From: Ensifer sp. IC3342
Lineage (GTDB): Bacteria; Pseudomonadota; Alphaproteobacteria; Rhizobiales; Rhizobiaceae
Direction: 5' to 3'
Length of the DNA: 64,000 bases
NCBI RefSeq assembly: GCF_020193655.1
Contig: NZ_JADYVE010000001.1
Location: 1,302,001-1,366,000, forward strand
The notes beneath the pieces were generated by a model that did not search any database, had not been told where the DNA came from, and worked only from the letters and a program-made list of their open reading frames with translations. Every line of letters begins with the position of its first letter. The first letter of the stretch is position 1. Below, piece by piece: positions 1-9,244 of this stretch. Both the position numbers and the translations under genes were made by a program.

Positions 1-1905
1 TCCAATACCGGCGTTCCGCAAGGGACGACCCTGACCCGGTATGTGGGGACACTTCACATCACGACCGACAACGCGGTGATCAGCAATCTCGAAGTTTTCG
101 GCGATATCATCATCGACGCCAAGAACGTCACCATCCAGAATACGAAGGTCATCTCCAACACCCCCTGGCATGCGATCAGGGTCATGGACGACGCCACCGG
201 CTTCACGATGATGGACAGCGAAATCGACGGCGGCGGCACGACCGTTAACGGTGTACTGGGACAAGGGACTTTTCTACGCACTGATATCCATGGCGTTGAG
301 AACGGCATAAACATTACGGGGCCTTCCCTGATCCAGGATAACTTCATTCACAGTCTGGCGGGCGGCCCGGACGCTCATTTTGACGGTATTGAAAACAACG
401 GCGCCTCGAATGTCCAGATATTGCACAACACCATAATCAATGACCACGGCCAGACAGCGGCGGTCATGCTGAACAACGAGTTCGGTGGCCTCTCGAACAT
501 CAGGATCGACGGCAATCAGCTCGTGGGGGGCGGCTACACCGTCTACCTCGACGACCGGAAAGGCGGCGGCGCCGTCGACGACGCCTCGATCAGCATCACC
601 AACAACCAGATCGGCGGAGGTCAATGGGGCGATTTCGCGCTTTATGGCAACCAGCCGGTCCTGTACGGCAACGTCGGTCTCGGCACTCTCCCGGGCACAG
701 GCGGCGGAAGCGCAGTTACATATACCGGCACCCAGGGTAACGACGTCCTGCCACTCGCAGGCCAATCGAGTGACGGGAACGAGATCTATAAGGGACTGGG
801 TGGCAATGACGTGCTGAAAGGTGGGGCAGGAGCCGATGTTCTGGACGGCGGCGCCGATACCGACACGGCAAGCTATGCCGGATCAACGGCCGTGAATGTC
901 AATCTCGAGACCGGCACCGCATCCGGAGGCCACGCGGCAGGCGACACGTTCGTCAGCATCGAGAACCTGACCGGCTCCAGCAATGCCGATACCCTTCGTG
1001 GCAACGCTGGAAATAATGTACTTAACGGCGGCAGCGGTGCCGACACCATGGCTGGCCTGCAAGGGAACGACACCTACATCGTAGCCGATGCGGGTGACGT
1101 GGTTACCGAAAGCGCCGGCGGCGGCACGGACCTGGTAAGGGCCGGAGTCAGCTTCGCGCTCGGCGCCAATGTCGAGAACTTGACGCTGACGGGCAGCGCC
1201 AATGTGAAGGGGACCGGCAACACTGGCGCCAACACGATCATAGGAAATTCCGGCAGCAACATCCTCGACGGCGGTCCCGGCGCCGACAAACTCGTCGGCG
1301 GTACCGGCAACGACACGTTCGTCCTCGGCGCAGAAAACGACGCAGTCAGCGACAGTGGCGGAACCGATACGGTTACCTCGACCGTCACGCGCTCGCTCGC
1401 CGGCCTTACCTCGATAGAAAACCTGAAGCTGCTAGGCAGCGGCAATATCTCGGGTACCGGTAATGCCCTGAAGAACACAATCGCAGGCAATACCGGCAAC
1501 AACCTTCTCTATGGCGGCGCTGGCGATGACGTGATCTCCGGTGGGGCAGGCAACGACACCATCGACGCGCAGGCGGGCGCGGACCGCGTGACCGGCGGTG
1601 CCGGCGCCGACAAGTTTGTGTTCCGCCAAAGCCTCGTCACGACCTCTGGCGCCGACCACATTACCGACTTCGACTCATCCGATTTCATCTATTTCGACGT
1701 GAGTTCAGGTCCGACAGGAGCCCTTAATCCTGCGGCCTTCAGGGTCGGCGCGAACGCGCTCGATGCCAACGACCGCTTCATGTACGACGCGCCCAACAAA
1801 GCTCTCTACTACGATAGTGACGGCAATGGCGGGGCGGCAAAGGTGTTGCTTGCCACCTTCGACAACGGCTACACGCCGGCAGCGGCCGATTTCTTGCTTT
1901 ATTGA
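1..1905 (+). CDS. secreted beta-helix / RTX calcium-binding protein (5' truncated)
   Basis: The frame is open from base 1, so the gene starts left of the window; the GTG at 43 is internal. About 634 residues remain. Residues 1-215 have the Asn/Gly-rich, regularly repeating pattern of a right-handed parallel beta-helix, a fold common in polysaccharide-active proteins. From about residue 255 to 550 there are four blocks of RTX nonapeptide repeats of the GGxGxDxhx type (for example GGAGNDTI, GGTGNDTF), which bind calcium outside the cell. The C-terminus has the ITDF motif and a hydrophobic end (FLLY), typical of a type I secretion signal. Inferred role: extracellular or surface protein exported by an ABC-type secretion system, perhaps acting on polysaccharide; the substrate cannot be read. 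No secretion genes are in view. Confidence 0.85.
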   Translation, partial: SNTGVPQGTTLTRYVGTLHITTDNAVISNLEVFGDIIIDAKNVTIQNTKVISNTPWHAIRVMDDATGFTMMDSEIDGGGTTVNGVLGQGTFLRTDIHGVENGINITGPSLIQDNFIHSLAGGPDAHFDGIENNGASNVQILHNTIINDHGQTAAVMLNNEFGGLSNIRIDGNQLVGGGYTVYLDDRKGGGAVDDASISITNNQIGGGQWGDFALYGNQPVLYGNVGLGTLPGTGGGSAVTYTGTQGNDVLPLAGQSSDGNEIYKGLGGNDVLKGGAGADVLDGGADTDTASYAGSTAVNVNLETGTASGGHAAGDTFVSIENLTGSSNADTLRGNAGNNVLNGGSGADTMAGLQGNDTYIVADAGDVVTESAGGGTDLVRAGVSFALGANVENLTLTGSANVKGTGNTGANTIIGNSGSNILDGGPGADKLVGGTGNDTFVLGAENDAVSDSGGTDTVTSTVTRSLAGLTSIENLKLLGSGNISGTGNALKNTIAGNTGNNLLYGGAGDDVISGGAGNDTIDAQAGADRVTGGAGADKFVFRQSLVTTSGADHITDFDSSDFIYFDVSSGPTGALNPAAFRVGANALDANDRFMYDAPNKALYYDSDGNGGAAKVLLATFDNGYTPAAADFLLY

Positions 1906-1943
1906 GGTGTTTCTCTGGGGCGACCGGCCCCCCCCGCTTTACG

Positions 1944-1970
1944 ACCGAAGCCGCTGGAGCGGCTTCGGTT
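1944..1970 (+). terminator. hairpin terminator after the RTX gene
   Basis: A perfect 11-bp stem (1944-1954 with 1959-1969) closes a 4-base loop TGGA, 39 bases after the RTX stop codon. The T-tract is short, so it is a weak intrinsic terminator or an mRNA 3'-end stabiliser. Confidence 0.6.
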
Positions 1971-2310
1971 CCGTCCGGCACCTGGATTGCTGATGCCACA
2001 ATGCTGCGCTTGTCGTAATCCGGCGAACTCGTTCGCGATTACGCGTTTCGCTGGGATATCCCTGATGGCCATCTCCATGCCGAAGCGTCCGAGCGCGATC
2101 TGGCGGGGGTCCTTGATCACCATTCTTATCTGTTCGACGAGACGGCTGACTCCGGCCGATCCGTCCGTCAGTCCATAAAATCCCCGTTTCAGAAACAGAT
2201 CACATGTCGATGCGCGGGTCCGGGTCGGCGCCCGGACGCACGACGACGTCACGGCCGTGCCGACGGTTCACGGCGTTTGCTCTCGATGCAAGCGCCCACT
2301 CAATCGAAGA
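1971..2310. other. gene-free stretch
   Basis: About 340 bases between the RTX terminator and the 3' end of the lytic transglycosylase. Open frames on both strands are short and resemble no family I recognise. No repeat, RNA gene or promoter was seen. Confidence 0.5.
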
Positions 2311-3576
2311 TCACCGCAGCTGCGATTTCAACGAAGCAGCCGGGAAGCAGGTGGCGGATAGGCCGTTCTTCGCCTGCCAGTCGCCGAGCGAACGGCGCGT
2401 CTTGTAGCCGGGGAGCCCATCGACCTTGCCGACGTCGTAGCCCTTGGAGACGAGCGCCTTCTGCATCGCCAGCACGTCGGAACGCAGCATGTTTCCGACA
2501 TCGCCCCACTCTCCCCGGAAGGCGCCGCCGCCGGACGCGATACGATCTGCGAGATTGCCGATGAAAAGCGCGTAGAGATCGGAATTGTTGTATTCCTTGA
2601 TCACGTAGAAATTCGGCGTGACGATGAACTGTGGTCCGTGGGTGCCTGCCGGCACAAGCATCATGCCGGCCGCCGCGCGCTCCGCCGAGGGAAAGGCCTT
2701 GCCAGAGATGCGCCCGATCCCCATGCCGGCCCAGTCGGCGATCGGGCGAGCGAGATCCGGGCCTTCCTGAGCACAGGAAACACCTGCTGGGATCAAGACT
2801 TCAAATCCCCAGTCGCGGCCGGGTTGCCAGCCTTTCTGCGAGAGATAATTGGCGATCGAGGCCAGACTGTCCGGCACCGAATTCCAGATATCGCGGCGGC
2901 CGTCGCCGTCGAAGTCCACGGCATATTTCAGGAAACTCGACGGAAGGAACTGCGGCTGGCCCATGGCGCCGGCCCAGGAACCGCGCATTTCCGCCTCGCG
3001 GACATCGCCGCTATCGAGAATGTGGAGCGCGGCGATCAGCTCGCGCCGAAAGAGGTCGGGCCGCGTCGACATGAAGGCCTTGGTCGCCAGTACGTCCATG
3101 ATCGGGTGCGGGATCTTCGCACGGCCGAAGCCGGATTCCCGGCCCCAGATGGCGAGCACGAGCGGACCCGGAACGCCGTACGTCCTTTCGATGCGCTTCA
3201 AGGTCGAGGCATGGGCGGAGGCAAGGCTCCGCCCGGTCGCCGCCAATCCCTGCAACCGCTTCTCGGAAAAATAGGAGCCGGGCGATGAAAACTCCGCCTG
3301 GCTCTGCTTGCGTTCCTTCGGCTTGGGGAAGCCGGGAGGCGCAAGGTCGGGCAGGTCCCAATTGAGCTTCACATCGGCAAAGGCCGCCTTGAAGGACGCT
3401 GCGGAGACGCCGGACTTCTGCGCCTCCGGCCAGAGGTCATTCTGCAGCCATTGGCGGAACTGGTTTTCGACGTCGGTCTTGGAGGCTGCGTGAGCGGGAA
3501 GGTGGAGTGCAAGGAACGCGGCGACCGCTGCGAGCAGGCGCGCCCGACGCTTACCCCCCTCTGCCCTGCCGGGCAT
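2311..3576 (-). CDS. lytic murein transglycosylase (MltB/SLT_2 family) with peptidoglycan-binding domain
   Basis: Cleaves the MurNAc-GlcNAc bond of peptidoglycan in the periplasm, leaving 1,6-anhydro ends. From the ATG at 3576 the protein has 421 residues: a signal peptide (RRARLLAAVAAFLALHLPAHA, ending about residue 31), an SLT_2/GH103 catalytic domain with the catalytic Glu in WGRESGFG (about 147) and the family motif AGAMGQPQFLPSS, then a PG_binding_1 domain at about 360-420. The frame stays open upstream to an ATG at 3786, four bases after recR, and an AAGGG Shine-Dalgarno sits correctly for an ATG at 3780. That would add about 68 residues encoded by a palindromic repeat (3552-3727) lying inside the frame. 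I chose 3576 because it directly precedes the signal peptide, but no good Shine-Dalgarno supports it, so the longer form is possible. Confidence 0.85.
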   Translation of the reverse strand: MPGRAEGGKRRARLLAAVAAFLALHLPAHAASKTDVENQFRQWLQNDLWPEAQKSGVSAASFKAAFADVKLNWDLPDLAPPGFPKPKERKQSQAEFSSPGSYFSEKRLQGLAATGRSLASAHASTLKRIERTYGVPGPLVLAIWGRESGFGRAKIPHPIMDVLATKAFMSTRPDLFRRELIAALHILDSGDVREAEMRGSWAGAMGQPQFLPSSFLKYAVDFDGDGRRDIWNSVPDSLASIANYLSQKGWQPGRDWGFEVLIPAGVSCAQEGPDLARPIADWAGMGIGRISGKAFPSAERAAAGMMLVPAGTHGPQFIVTPNFYVIKEYNNSDLYALFIGNLADRIASGGGAFRGEWGDVGNMLRSDVLAMQKALVSKGYDVGKVDGLPGYKTRRSLGDWQAKNGLSATCFPAASLKSQLR

Positions 3577-3727
3577 CTCCCCCACAAGGAGGGGGATTGG
3601 CGGACAGCAGCCGCTCCCCCCGCCAGAAGAAATCGCGTTCGCGGCAACGATGCGATGGGATTGAGCGCTCGCTCCAACCTGATCTCCACCCCTGTGGGGG
3701 CGATGCCCGGCAGGGCAGAGGGGGGTG
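3552..3727. repeat. palindromic mosaic repeat overlapping the transglycosylase 5' end
   Basis: Two arms of about 50 bases in inverted orientation (3552-3601 and 3675-3727) share a core reading CCTGCCGGGCAT on one strand and ATGCCCGGCAGG on the other, next to C- and G-runs. This is a rhizobial intergenic palindromic element. Here it lies between recR and the transglycosylase and supplies the ATG at 3576. Confidence 0.75.
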
Positions 3728-3790
3728 GTCTCAGCACGACAACCGGTGAACCACGAGCGAACACGAGATCTCAAACGCATCGGCATCCCT

Positions 3791-4396
3791 TCAAATGGTC
3801 GTGCGTGCCCTGAGGGCGGCCGTCAACGTGCCTTCGTCTAGGTAATCAAGCTCGCCACCGACAGGAACGCCATGGGCGAGACGCGTGATCTTCACATCCA
3901 TGCCTTCGAGCTGGTCGGTGATGTAATGTGCCGTCGTCTGCCCCTCGACCGTCGCATTGACCGCGATGATCAGCTCGCGCACGCCGCCCTTGGCGACACG
4001 ATCGACCAAGCCCTTGATGTTGAGATCGTCCGGTCCGATGCCATCGAGCGGCGACAGCGTGCCGCCGAGCACGTGGTAGGCAGCATTCATCGCGCCGGCG
4101 CGCTCCAACGCCCAAAGGTCGGCGACATCTTCGACGACGATGATCACGGATTGGTCGCGCCGCTCGTCCGTGCACACCGTGCAGGGATCGATCGTGTCGA
4201 CATTGCCGCAGCAGGAACAGATGCGAACCTTGCGATGCGCCTCGCCCATCGCTTCCGCGAGCGGACCGAGCAGTTGCTCCTTCTTTTTGACGAGATGCAG
4301 CGCGGCCCGCCGGGCGGAACGGGGCCCGAGGCCCGGCACCTTCGCCAGGAGCTGGATGAGTTTTTCGATTTCGGGGCCGGTGACTCGCTTTGCCAT
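3791..4396 (-). CDS. recR: recombination protein RecR
   Basis: Cytoplasmic partner of RecF and RecO in loading RecA at single-strand gaps. The 201-residue length is normal for the family. It has the N-terminal helix-hairpin-helix ([11 protein letters not shown], about 20-30), a four-cysteine zinc module (C60, C63, C72, C75) and a Toprim domain beginning at about 82 (VIIVVED) with [14 protein letters not shown]. It lies downstream of dnaX and ybaB on the same strand, the classical dnaX-ybaB-recR order, although here a LysE-family gene sits between ybaB and recR. Confidence 0.97.
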   Translation of the reverse strand: MAKRVTGPEIEKLIQLLAKVPGLGPRSARRAALHLVKKKEQLLGPLAEAMGEAHRKVRICSCCGNVDTIDPCTVCTDERRDQSVIIVVEDVADLWALERAGAMNAAYHVLGGTLSPLDGIGPDDLNIKGLVDRVAKGGVRELIIAVNATVEGQTTAHYITDQLEGMDVKITRLAHGVPVGGELDYLDEGTLTAALRARTTI

Positions 4397-4446
4397 GCCG
4401 GGCTTTTAGCTCAATTCATCGGCAAACGGAATCGCTTTGACGCCGA

Positions 4447-5058
4447 TCAGCGCGCGGCGATTGCGACGGCCGCACCCGCCATCGTGCCGGCGCTGGCGCG
4501 GTTGGCGATCCGGACCGCACGGCGGCTTCTCAGGAACTGGCGCGCCTTCGCAGCCATCATCACCCAGCCGAGATCGATCGCGACGAGTACGACGAACATG
4601 GTCGCCACCAGTTCCGCCCAGCCGAGGAACGTGACCGAGCCGAGATCGATGATCGACGGCAGCAGCGCCACGTAGAACATCATGATCTTGGGATTGCCAA
4701 GCGTGACGGTGAGCCCGGCGAAGAAGAGCTTCAACGCCGATCGTGTTTCCGGCAGCCCGTCGCCCGGCATGTCCGGCTCAGCCGACCACATCTTCCAGGC
4801 GAGGAACAGAAGATAGGCCACACCCGCCCACTTTATCGCGACGAACATCCAGTGGAAGGTCTCGGCGATCGCCGCAAGACCGGCAACGGCGAAGGATAGC
4901 CAGATCGCCTCGCCGATCCACATGGCGGCGAGGAAGGGAAGCACGTCCCGCGCGCCCTTCGAAAGCACGCGGGCGACAAGCGCAGCGATGCTCGGCCCCG
5001 GCGATCCGGCTGCAATCATCAGCGCGCCCGCAAAGACAAGCAACGACGCAATGCTCAT
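4447..5058 (-). CDS. LysE/RhtB family amino-acid exporter
   Basis: A 203-residue inner-membrane protein with about six hydrophobic segments and the family signature GSPGPSIAALVARVLSKG near the N-terminus (about 18-35). LysE/RhtB proteins export amino acids or related compounds using the proton gradient; the substrate cannot be inferred. The gene is inserted between ybaB and recR in the otherwise conserved cluster, 50 bases upstream of recR, so it may be co-transcribed. The C-terminus is Ala/Arg-rich (AGTMAGAAVAIAAR). Confidence 0.85.
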   Translation of the reverse strand: MSIASLLVFAGALMIAAGSPGPSIAALVARVLSKGARDVLPFLAAMWIGEAIWLSFAVAGLAAIAETFHWMFVAIKWAGVAYLLFLAWKMWSAEPDMPGDGLPETRSALKLFFAGLTVTLGNPKIMMFYVALLPSIIDLGSVTFLGWAELVATMFVVLVAIDLGWVMMAAKARQFLRSRRAVRIANRASAGTMAGAAVAIAAR

Positions 5059-5150
5059 GACCTAATCCCTCGGACCGACTTCAGGGCCGGCAAGTTAACA
5101 CGCTTTTTCGCTTCTGCCACCAACGGCCCTGTGGAGGGCTTACCGCGTGA

Positions 5151-5474
5151 TCAGAACGGCAGCTTCATGCCGGGCGGGATCGGCAGGCCGGCAGTCAGTT
5201 CGCGGGTCTTTTCCGCCTGCACGGCTTCCGCCTTGTCCTTGGCGTCCTTGTGCGCGGCAACGATCAGGTCTTCGAGGATCTCGACATCGTCTTCCTTGAA
5301 GAGCGAGGGGTCAATCTTCAGGCTCTTCATGTGGCCCTTGCCGTCGAGACGGACAGTGACGAGCCCGCCGCCGGAGGTGCCGTCGACTTCGAGCGCGGCG
5401 ATCTCCGCCTGCAGCTTCTCCATCTTGGCCTGCATTTCCTTGACCTTGCCCATCATGCCCATGATGTCGCGCAT
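5151..5474 (-). CDS. YbaB/EbfC family nucleoid-associated protein
   Basis: A small DNA-binding protein that forms tweezer-like dimers and accompanies dnaX and recR in many bacteria. I start it at the ATG at 5474 (107 residues, [15 protein letters not shown]...), which has an AGGAG ribosome-binding site seven bases upstream; the frame stays open further 5' but only as a shadow of dnaX. Residues 5-30 form the expected amphipathic helix ([17 protein letters not shown]), followed by the [20 protein letters not shown] beta-sheet core. It lies 43 bases after the dnaX stop, so co-transcription is likely. Confidence 0.93.
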   Translation of the reverse strand: MRDIMGMMGKVKEMQAKMEKLQAEIAALEVDGTSGGGLVTVRLDGKGHMKSLKIDPSLFKEDDVEILEDLIVAAHKDAKDKAEAVQAEKTRELTAGLPIPPGMKLPF

Positions 5475-5517
5475 TGTCGTCTCCTGTCTTTTCGTAATCT
5501 CTTCCAAGAAGCAGCGA

Positions 5518-7383
5518 TTATTCGATGTCGTCGCCGGGGACGATATCGCCATCTTCCGATTCAGCCGCCGCCGGAGCGACGGTTTCGATTTCCTGTTCCG
5601 CCGCACGGATGCGCACGTCGGTAATCCTCGCGCCCGGAAAGCGCGCGAGGATTGCTGCGACGTCCGGATCTTGGCGGGCATCGTTGACCCGCTGCTCCTG
5701 CGCGCGCTGTTCGGCCTCGACGAGAGTCGGCTCGCCCGGTTCGCGGCTGTAGCTGACGACCCAGTGGATGCCGGTCCATTCCTTGAGCTTGACGGCGAGC
5801 TCGCCGAGCAGCGTCTTCGGCGCGTCGTCCGGCACGTTGACGTCGAGGCGGCCGGGCTCGATATGCACGAGTCTCACGAAGCCGCGCACCAGGGTCTTCA
5901 GCTTGATATCCCTGTTCTTTCCGCAGAGATCGACGATATCGCTGATCGAGTTGACCGGAACCTTCGGTTCGGGCTTCGCCGCCGGAGCCGGTGCCGGCCT
6001 TTCCTCGATACGGCCGACGCTCATCGGCTGAGGCGCGGCATCCGGCACGGCACGCAGCATGGTTGCGCCGTTGTTCGACGGGCGCTGGACGGGCGCTGCT
6101 TCGACGGAACGCGCCTGCGTGGACAAGCCTGACTGCGCCTGACTTCCGCCGCCATTGCTGCGCGGCGCCAGGCGGCCGGCGGCCCCCTCGGCGTCGGCAA
6201 GCTCCAGCAGCCGACGTGCCGCGTCCTCCGGCGAGGGCAGATGGGCGGCATGGGCGAGCCTGATCAGCACCATTTCCGCGGCACCTGCGGGGCGCGACGA
6301 GCTTTCCGCCTCAGGGATGCCCTTCAAAAGCATCTGCCAGATGCGCGAGAGCGCGGTTACCGCGACACTGTCGGCGAATTCGGCACCGCGCACGCGCTCG
6401 ATCTCGCTCAGCGACTGGTCGTTCGCCGCGTCGGGAACGTATTTCATTCGGGTGACGAGATGGGTGAAGTCGGCGAGGTCCGTCAGCACGACCGTCGGAT
6501 TGGCGCCCGCCTCGTACTGCGCGGCGAACTCCTGAAGCGCCGCCGTCACGTCGCCTTTGACGATATGCTCGAAGAGATCGACGATACGGGCGCGGTCGGC
6601 AAGTCCGAGCATCGAACGCACGGTTTCAAGCTCGACCGAGCCGCCGCCGTGGGCGATCGCCTGGTCGAGCAGCGATAGACCGTCGCGCGCCGAACCTTCG
6701 GCGGCGCGCGCGACCATCGCCAGCGCCTCGGGGTCGAAAGGCACGCTTTCCTTGGAGAGGATGGTAGAGAAGAGACCGACGAGGTCCGACGCGCCGATGC
6801 GGCGCAGGTCGAAACGCTGGCAACGCGACAGGACGGTAATCGGAACCTTACGGATTTCGGTCGTCGCGAAGATAAACTTCACATGCTCCGGCGGCTCCTC
6901 CAGCGTCTTCAACAGGCCGTTGAAGGCCTGCGTCGAGAGCATGTGCACTTCGTCGATGATATAGACCTTGTAGCGCGCCGAGACCGGGCGGTAACGCACC
7001 TGCTCGATGATCTCGCGGATGTCGTCGATGCCGGTGTGCGACGCGGCGTCCATCTCGATCACGTCGACATGGCGGCCGTCCATAATCGCCTGGCAATGCT
7101 CGCCCGGCACACGCAGATCGATCGTCGGCTTGTCGATCTCGGCTGTCTTGTAGTTGAGCGCGCGCGCCAGGATGCGGGCCGTCGTCGTCTTGCCGACACC
7201 GCGCACGCCCGTCAGCATGTAGGCTTGGGCGATGCGGCCGGTCTCGAAGGCGTTGGTGAGCGTGCGCACCATCGGCTCCTGCCCGACCATCAGGTCGGAG
7301 AAGTCCTTGGGCCGATATTTACGCGCCAGAACACGGTATGCGGCTGGCTTCTGTTCGAATGAAATGGACGTTTCGTCGCTCAT
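5518..7383 (-). CDS. dnaX: DNA polymerase III subunits gamma/tau
   Basis: Clamp-loader ATPase of the replicative polymerase. Started at the ATG at 7383 (621 residues); the longer frame runs into the SRP RNA gene and is not coding. Walker [10 protein letters not shown] is at about 59-67 and Walker B-like YIIDEVHML at about 132, followed by the sensor region [11 protein letters not shown]. Observed oddity: where most DnaX proteins have a four-cysteine zinc module after Walker A, this one keeps a single Cys ([12 protein letters not shown]), so the zinc site appears lost. The C-terminal third (about 400-500) is a Pro/Ala-rich linker followed by a tau-type domain V region. No obvious slippery A-run for gamma-form frameshifting was noticed. 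Confidence 0.96.
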   Translation of the reverse strand: MSDETSISFEQKPAAYRVLARKYRPKDFSDLMVGQEPMVRTLTNAFETGRIAQAYMLTGVRGVGKTTTARILARALNYKTAEIDKPTIDLRVPGEHCQAIMDGRHVDVIEMDAASHTGIDDIREIIEQVRYRPVSARYKVYIIDEVHMLSTQAFNGLLKTLEEPPEHVKFIFATTEIRKVPITVLSRCQRFDLRRIGASDLVGLFSTILSKESVPFDPEALAMVARAAEGSARDGLSLLDQAIAHGGGSVELETVRSMLGLADRARIVDLFEHIVKGDVTAALQEFAAQYEAGANPTVVLTDLADFTHLVTRMKYVPDAANDQSLSEIERVRGAEFADSVAVTALSRIWQMLLKGIPEAESSSRPAGAAEMVLIRLAHAAHLPSPEDAARRLLELADAEGAAGRLAPRSNGGGSQAQSGLSTQARSVEAAPVQRPSNNGATMLRAVPDAAPQPMSVGRIEERPAPAPAAKPEPKVPVNSISDIVDLCGKNRDIKLKTLVRGFVRLVHIEPGRLDVNVPDDAPKTLLGELAVKLKEWTGIHWVVSYSREPGEPTLVEAEQRAQEQRVNDARQDPDVAAILARFPGARITDVRIRAAEQEIETVAPAAAESEDGDIVPGDDIE

Positions 7384-7438
7384 CGACCCTGCCGCTGCTC
7401 GAACTCTTGTCCCGACAGGACGGAGATACGAAGATAAG

Positions 7439-7538
7439 GTGGGAGGCTGGCACGATGACCCGTGCCGGGGCTCGTTAGGGCTGCTTCCTTCCGGACCTGA
7501 CCCGGTTGGCGAGTGGCTCGTCCACCACCAACCTCCCG
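7439..7538 (-). ncRNA. ffs: 4.5S signal recognition particle RNA (small type)
   Basis: On the minus strand this about 100-nt segment carries the universal SRP RNA signature: GGTCAGGTCCGGAAGGAAGC, with the GGAA tetraloop and the asymmetric loop bound by Ffh. The ends pair (GGGAGG at 7532-7537 with CCTCCC at 7441-7446 on the minus strand), giving one long hairpin. It lies just upstream of dnaX, a position also seen in other alphaproteobacteria. The RNA works with Ffh to target membrane proteins co-translationally. End coordinates are estimated from pairing. Confidence 0.95.
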
Positions 7539-7642
7539 GCCTCCATATCGGCAATATCGCAAGCAAATGCAAGCCAAGGCGTCAAAAAACTGATATCGAT
7601 ATGCAAAACAAGGCGAATCCGCCCGACTACTAGGAGAATCTG

Positions 7643-8047
7643 TTGGCGACCTTCCCTCTTGACGAGCGACTTCAGCGCGACGGCATTCCGATCGCCTCGA
7701 TCGGGCTGTGCCAGTTGCGGCTGATGAACGACCGCCGTTGGCCGTGGCTGATCCTCATTCCCCAGCGCCCGGATGTTTCCGAGATTTTCGAGCTGACGCC
7801 CCTCGACCAGACGATGCTGACCTTCGAGATCAACATTGTGGCAACCGCGCTCAAGAAGGTCACCGACGCCGACAAGATCAATATCGGCGCGCTCGGCAAT
7901 ATCGTCCGCCAGCTTCATGTGCATATCATAGCCCGCCGGGAAGGCGATCCGAACTGGCCGGGGCCGGTGTGGGGCTTCGGCAAGGCCGAGCCGTGGCCGA
8001 CCGACGAGCAGCAGGTATTCGCAGCAGGTATTCTGGAAAATCTCTGA
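7643..8047 (+). CDS. HIT family protein
   Basis: A 134-residue protein of the histidine-triad superfamily of nucleotide hydrolases/transferases. The motif reads QLHVHIIARR (about 91-100): the first His of the HxHxH triad is Gln, while the middle catalytic His and the last His remain, followed by NWPGPVWG. It starts at TTG 7643, set by a TAGGAG ribosome-binding site six bases upstream. It is followed after only two bases by nudC, so the two nucleotide-acting enzymes probably form an operon. The substrate is unknown. Confidence 0.85.
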   Translation: MATFPLDERLQRDGIPIASIGLCQLRLMNDRRWPWLILIPQRPDVSEIFELTPLDQTMLTFEINIVATALKKVTDADKINIGALGNIVRQLHVHIIARREGDPNWPGPVWGFGKAEPWPTDEQQVFAAGILENL

Positions 8048-8049
8048 AG

Positions 8050-9030
8050 ATGACGATATCGATTTTTGACCTTCGAAACCCGCATCCGGAGCCGAGCACT
8101 CTCGTCGCCTTTGCGGAAAATCACCTGGACCGCCAATCCGAGCACCGTCCCGACGATTGCGTCGAGGTGGCGTCGAGGCATCCGGGCGCGCATTTCCTGG
8201 CCTTTTCCGGCGCGAAGCTGATCGTCAAGCACGACGAGAAGATCATCGACCCGCTCTTCGCGCCCTATGAGCTCGAGGGACTCGAACCGGCGCTCGACGA
8301 GGCGATCCTGCTCGGTTATCTGCCGAACGGCGAGCCGCGGCTTGCCGTGCCATCGGGGCTCACTGAAGAGAACTTGCCTGAACCGTTCAAGATCGCCGAC
8401 GCGCGCACGCTCTACCGCCAGCAGATGCTGCCGGAAGAACTGCTCGGCCAGTTTGCGCAAGGCTCCAGCCTGATCGTCTGGAACGCCAACAACCGGTTCT
8501 GCGGCCGCTGTGGCGGGCCGATGGACGGCGCGGCGGGCGGTTACCGGCGCGTGTGCACGGCCTGCAATCACATGGTCTTTCCTCGCACCGACCCTGTCGT
8601 CATCATGCTGACGATCGATCTCGAGCGCGATCTCTGCCTGCTCGGCCGCAGCCCGCATTTTCCGCCGGGCATGTACTCCTGCCTCGCCGGCTTCGTCGAA
8701 CCGGGCGAAACGATCGAAAACGCCGTGCGCCGGGAAACGCAGGAGGAATCGGGCATCCGCATCGGCCGGGTCCGCTATCACGCCTCGCAGCCCTGGCCGC
8801 TGCCGCATTCGCTGATGATCGGCTGCTACGCCGAGGCCAAATCGACCGTCATCAAACGCGATGAACAGGAGCTCGAAGACGTCCGCTGGTTCACACGCTC
8901 GGAAACCGAAGCGATGCTGGAACGCACGACCGGCGTCGCCGACACTGGTGACGAACACATTCCGCCGCCGAAGGGGGCGATTGCCCATCAGTTGATGCGC
9001 GACTGGCTGGCCTGGCCCGAGCGGAGCTGA
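8050..9030 (+). CDS. nudC: NAD(+) diphosphatase / NAD-RNA decapping hydrolase NudC
   Basis: Hydrolyses NAD(H) to NMN(H) and AMP and can remove NAD caps from RNA. It has 326 residues from ATG 8050. The order is an N-terminal NUDIX-like domain, a zinc ribbon (CGRCGG ... CTAC, about 156-175), a Nudix box (GFVEPGETIENAVRRETQEE, about 215-234) and the NudC-specific SQPWPLPHSLM motif just after it. It starts two bases after the HIT gene, which suggests translational coupling. Confidence 0.95.
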   Translation: MTISIFDLRNPHPEPSTLVAFAENHLDRQSEHRPDDCVEVASRHPGAHFLAFSGAKLIVKHDEKIIDPLFAPYELEGLEPALDEAILLGYLPNGEPRLAVPSGLTEENLPEPFKIADARTLYRQQMLPEELLGQFAQGSSLIVWNANNRFCGRCGGPMDGAAGGYRRVCTACNHMVFPRTDPVVIMLTIDLERDLCLLGRSPHFPPGMYSCLAGFVEPGETIENAVRRETQEESGIRIGRVRYHASQPWPLPHSLMIGCYAEAKSTVIKRDEQELEDVRWFTRSETEAMLERTTGVADTGDEHIPPPKGAIAHQLMRDWLAWPERS

Positions 9031-9035
9031 TCGGC

Positions 9036-9188
9036 TACCGCATGATTCCTTAAATCGGAATCGGTCCAAGGACACGACCCTTTATGATTTGGGTCAAACG
9101 ACCCAAATCATAAAGGTGATCGATACTGATATGTGAGAGCGGGATGCGGGCGGGAAACCGCGCACACTTTTCCTCATCCCGCTCTGGC
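9036..9188. repeat. composite palindromic repeat downstream of nudC
   Basis: Contains a perfect 14-bp inverted repeat (9081-9094 with 9101-9114, arms ending in ATTTGGGT / ACCCAAAT) followed by a second hairpin unit at about 9138-9188 bounded by GAGCGGGATG and CATCCCGCTC. Related units occur at 13311-13380, 43123-43234 and 43908-43941. It may also serve as the transcription end of nudC. Confidence 0.75.
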
Positions 9189-9244
9189 GCGTCCGATTGG
9201 ACGCGCGGCGCTGTGCCCCACCCCCGCGCGGAGAGAAAGAAGCC

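Noticed and set aside
1899..2252. 117-codon minus-strand frame downstream of the RTX gene
   Set aside because: Runs through the RTX terminator hairpin, has no recognisable domain and no good ribosome-binding site.
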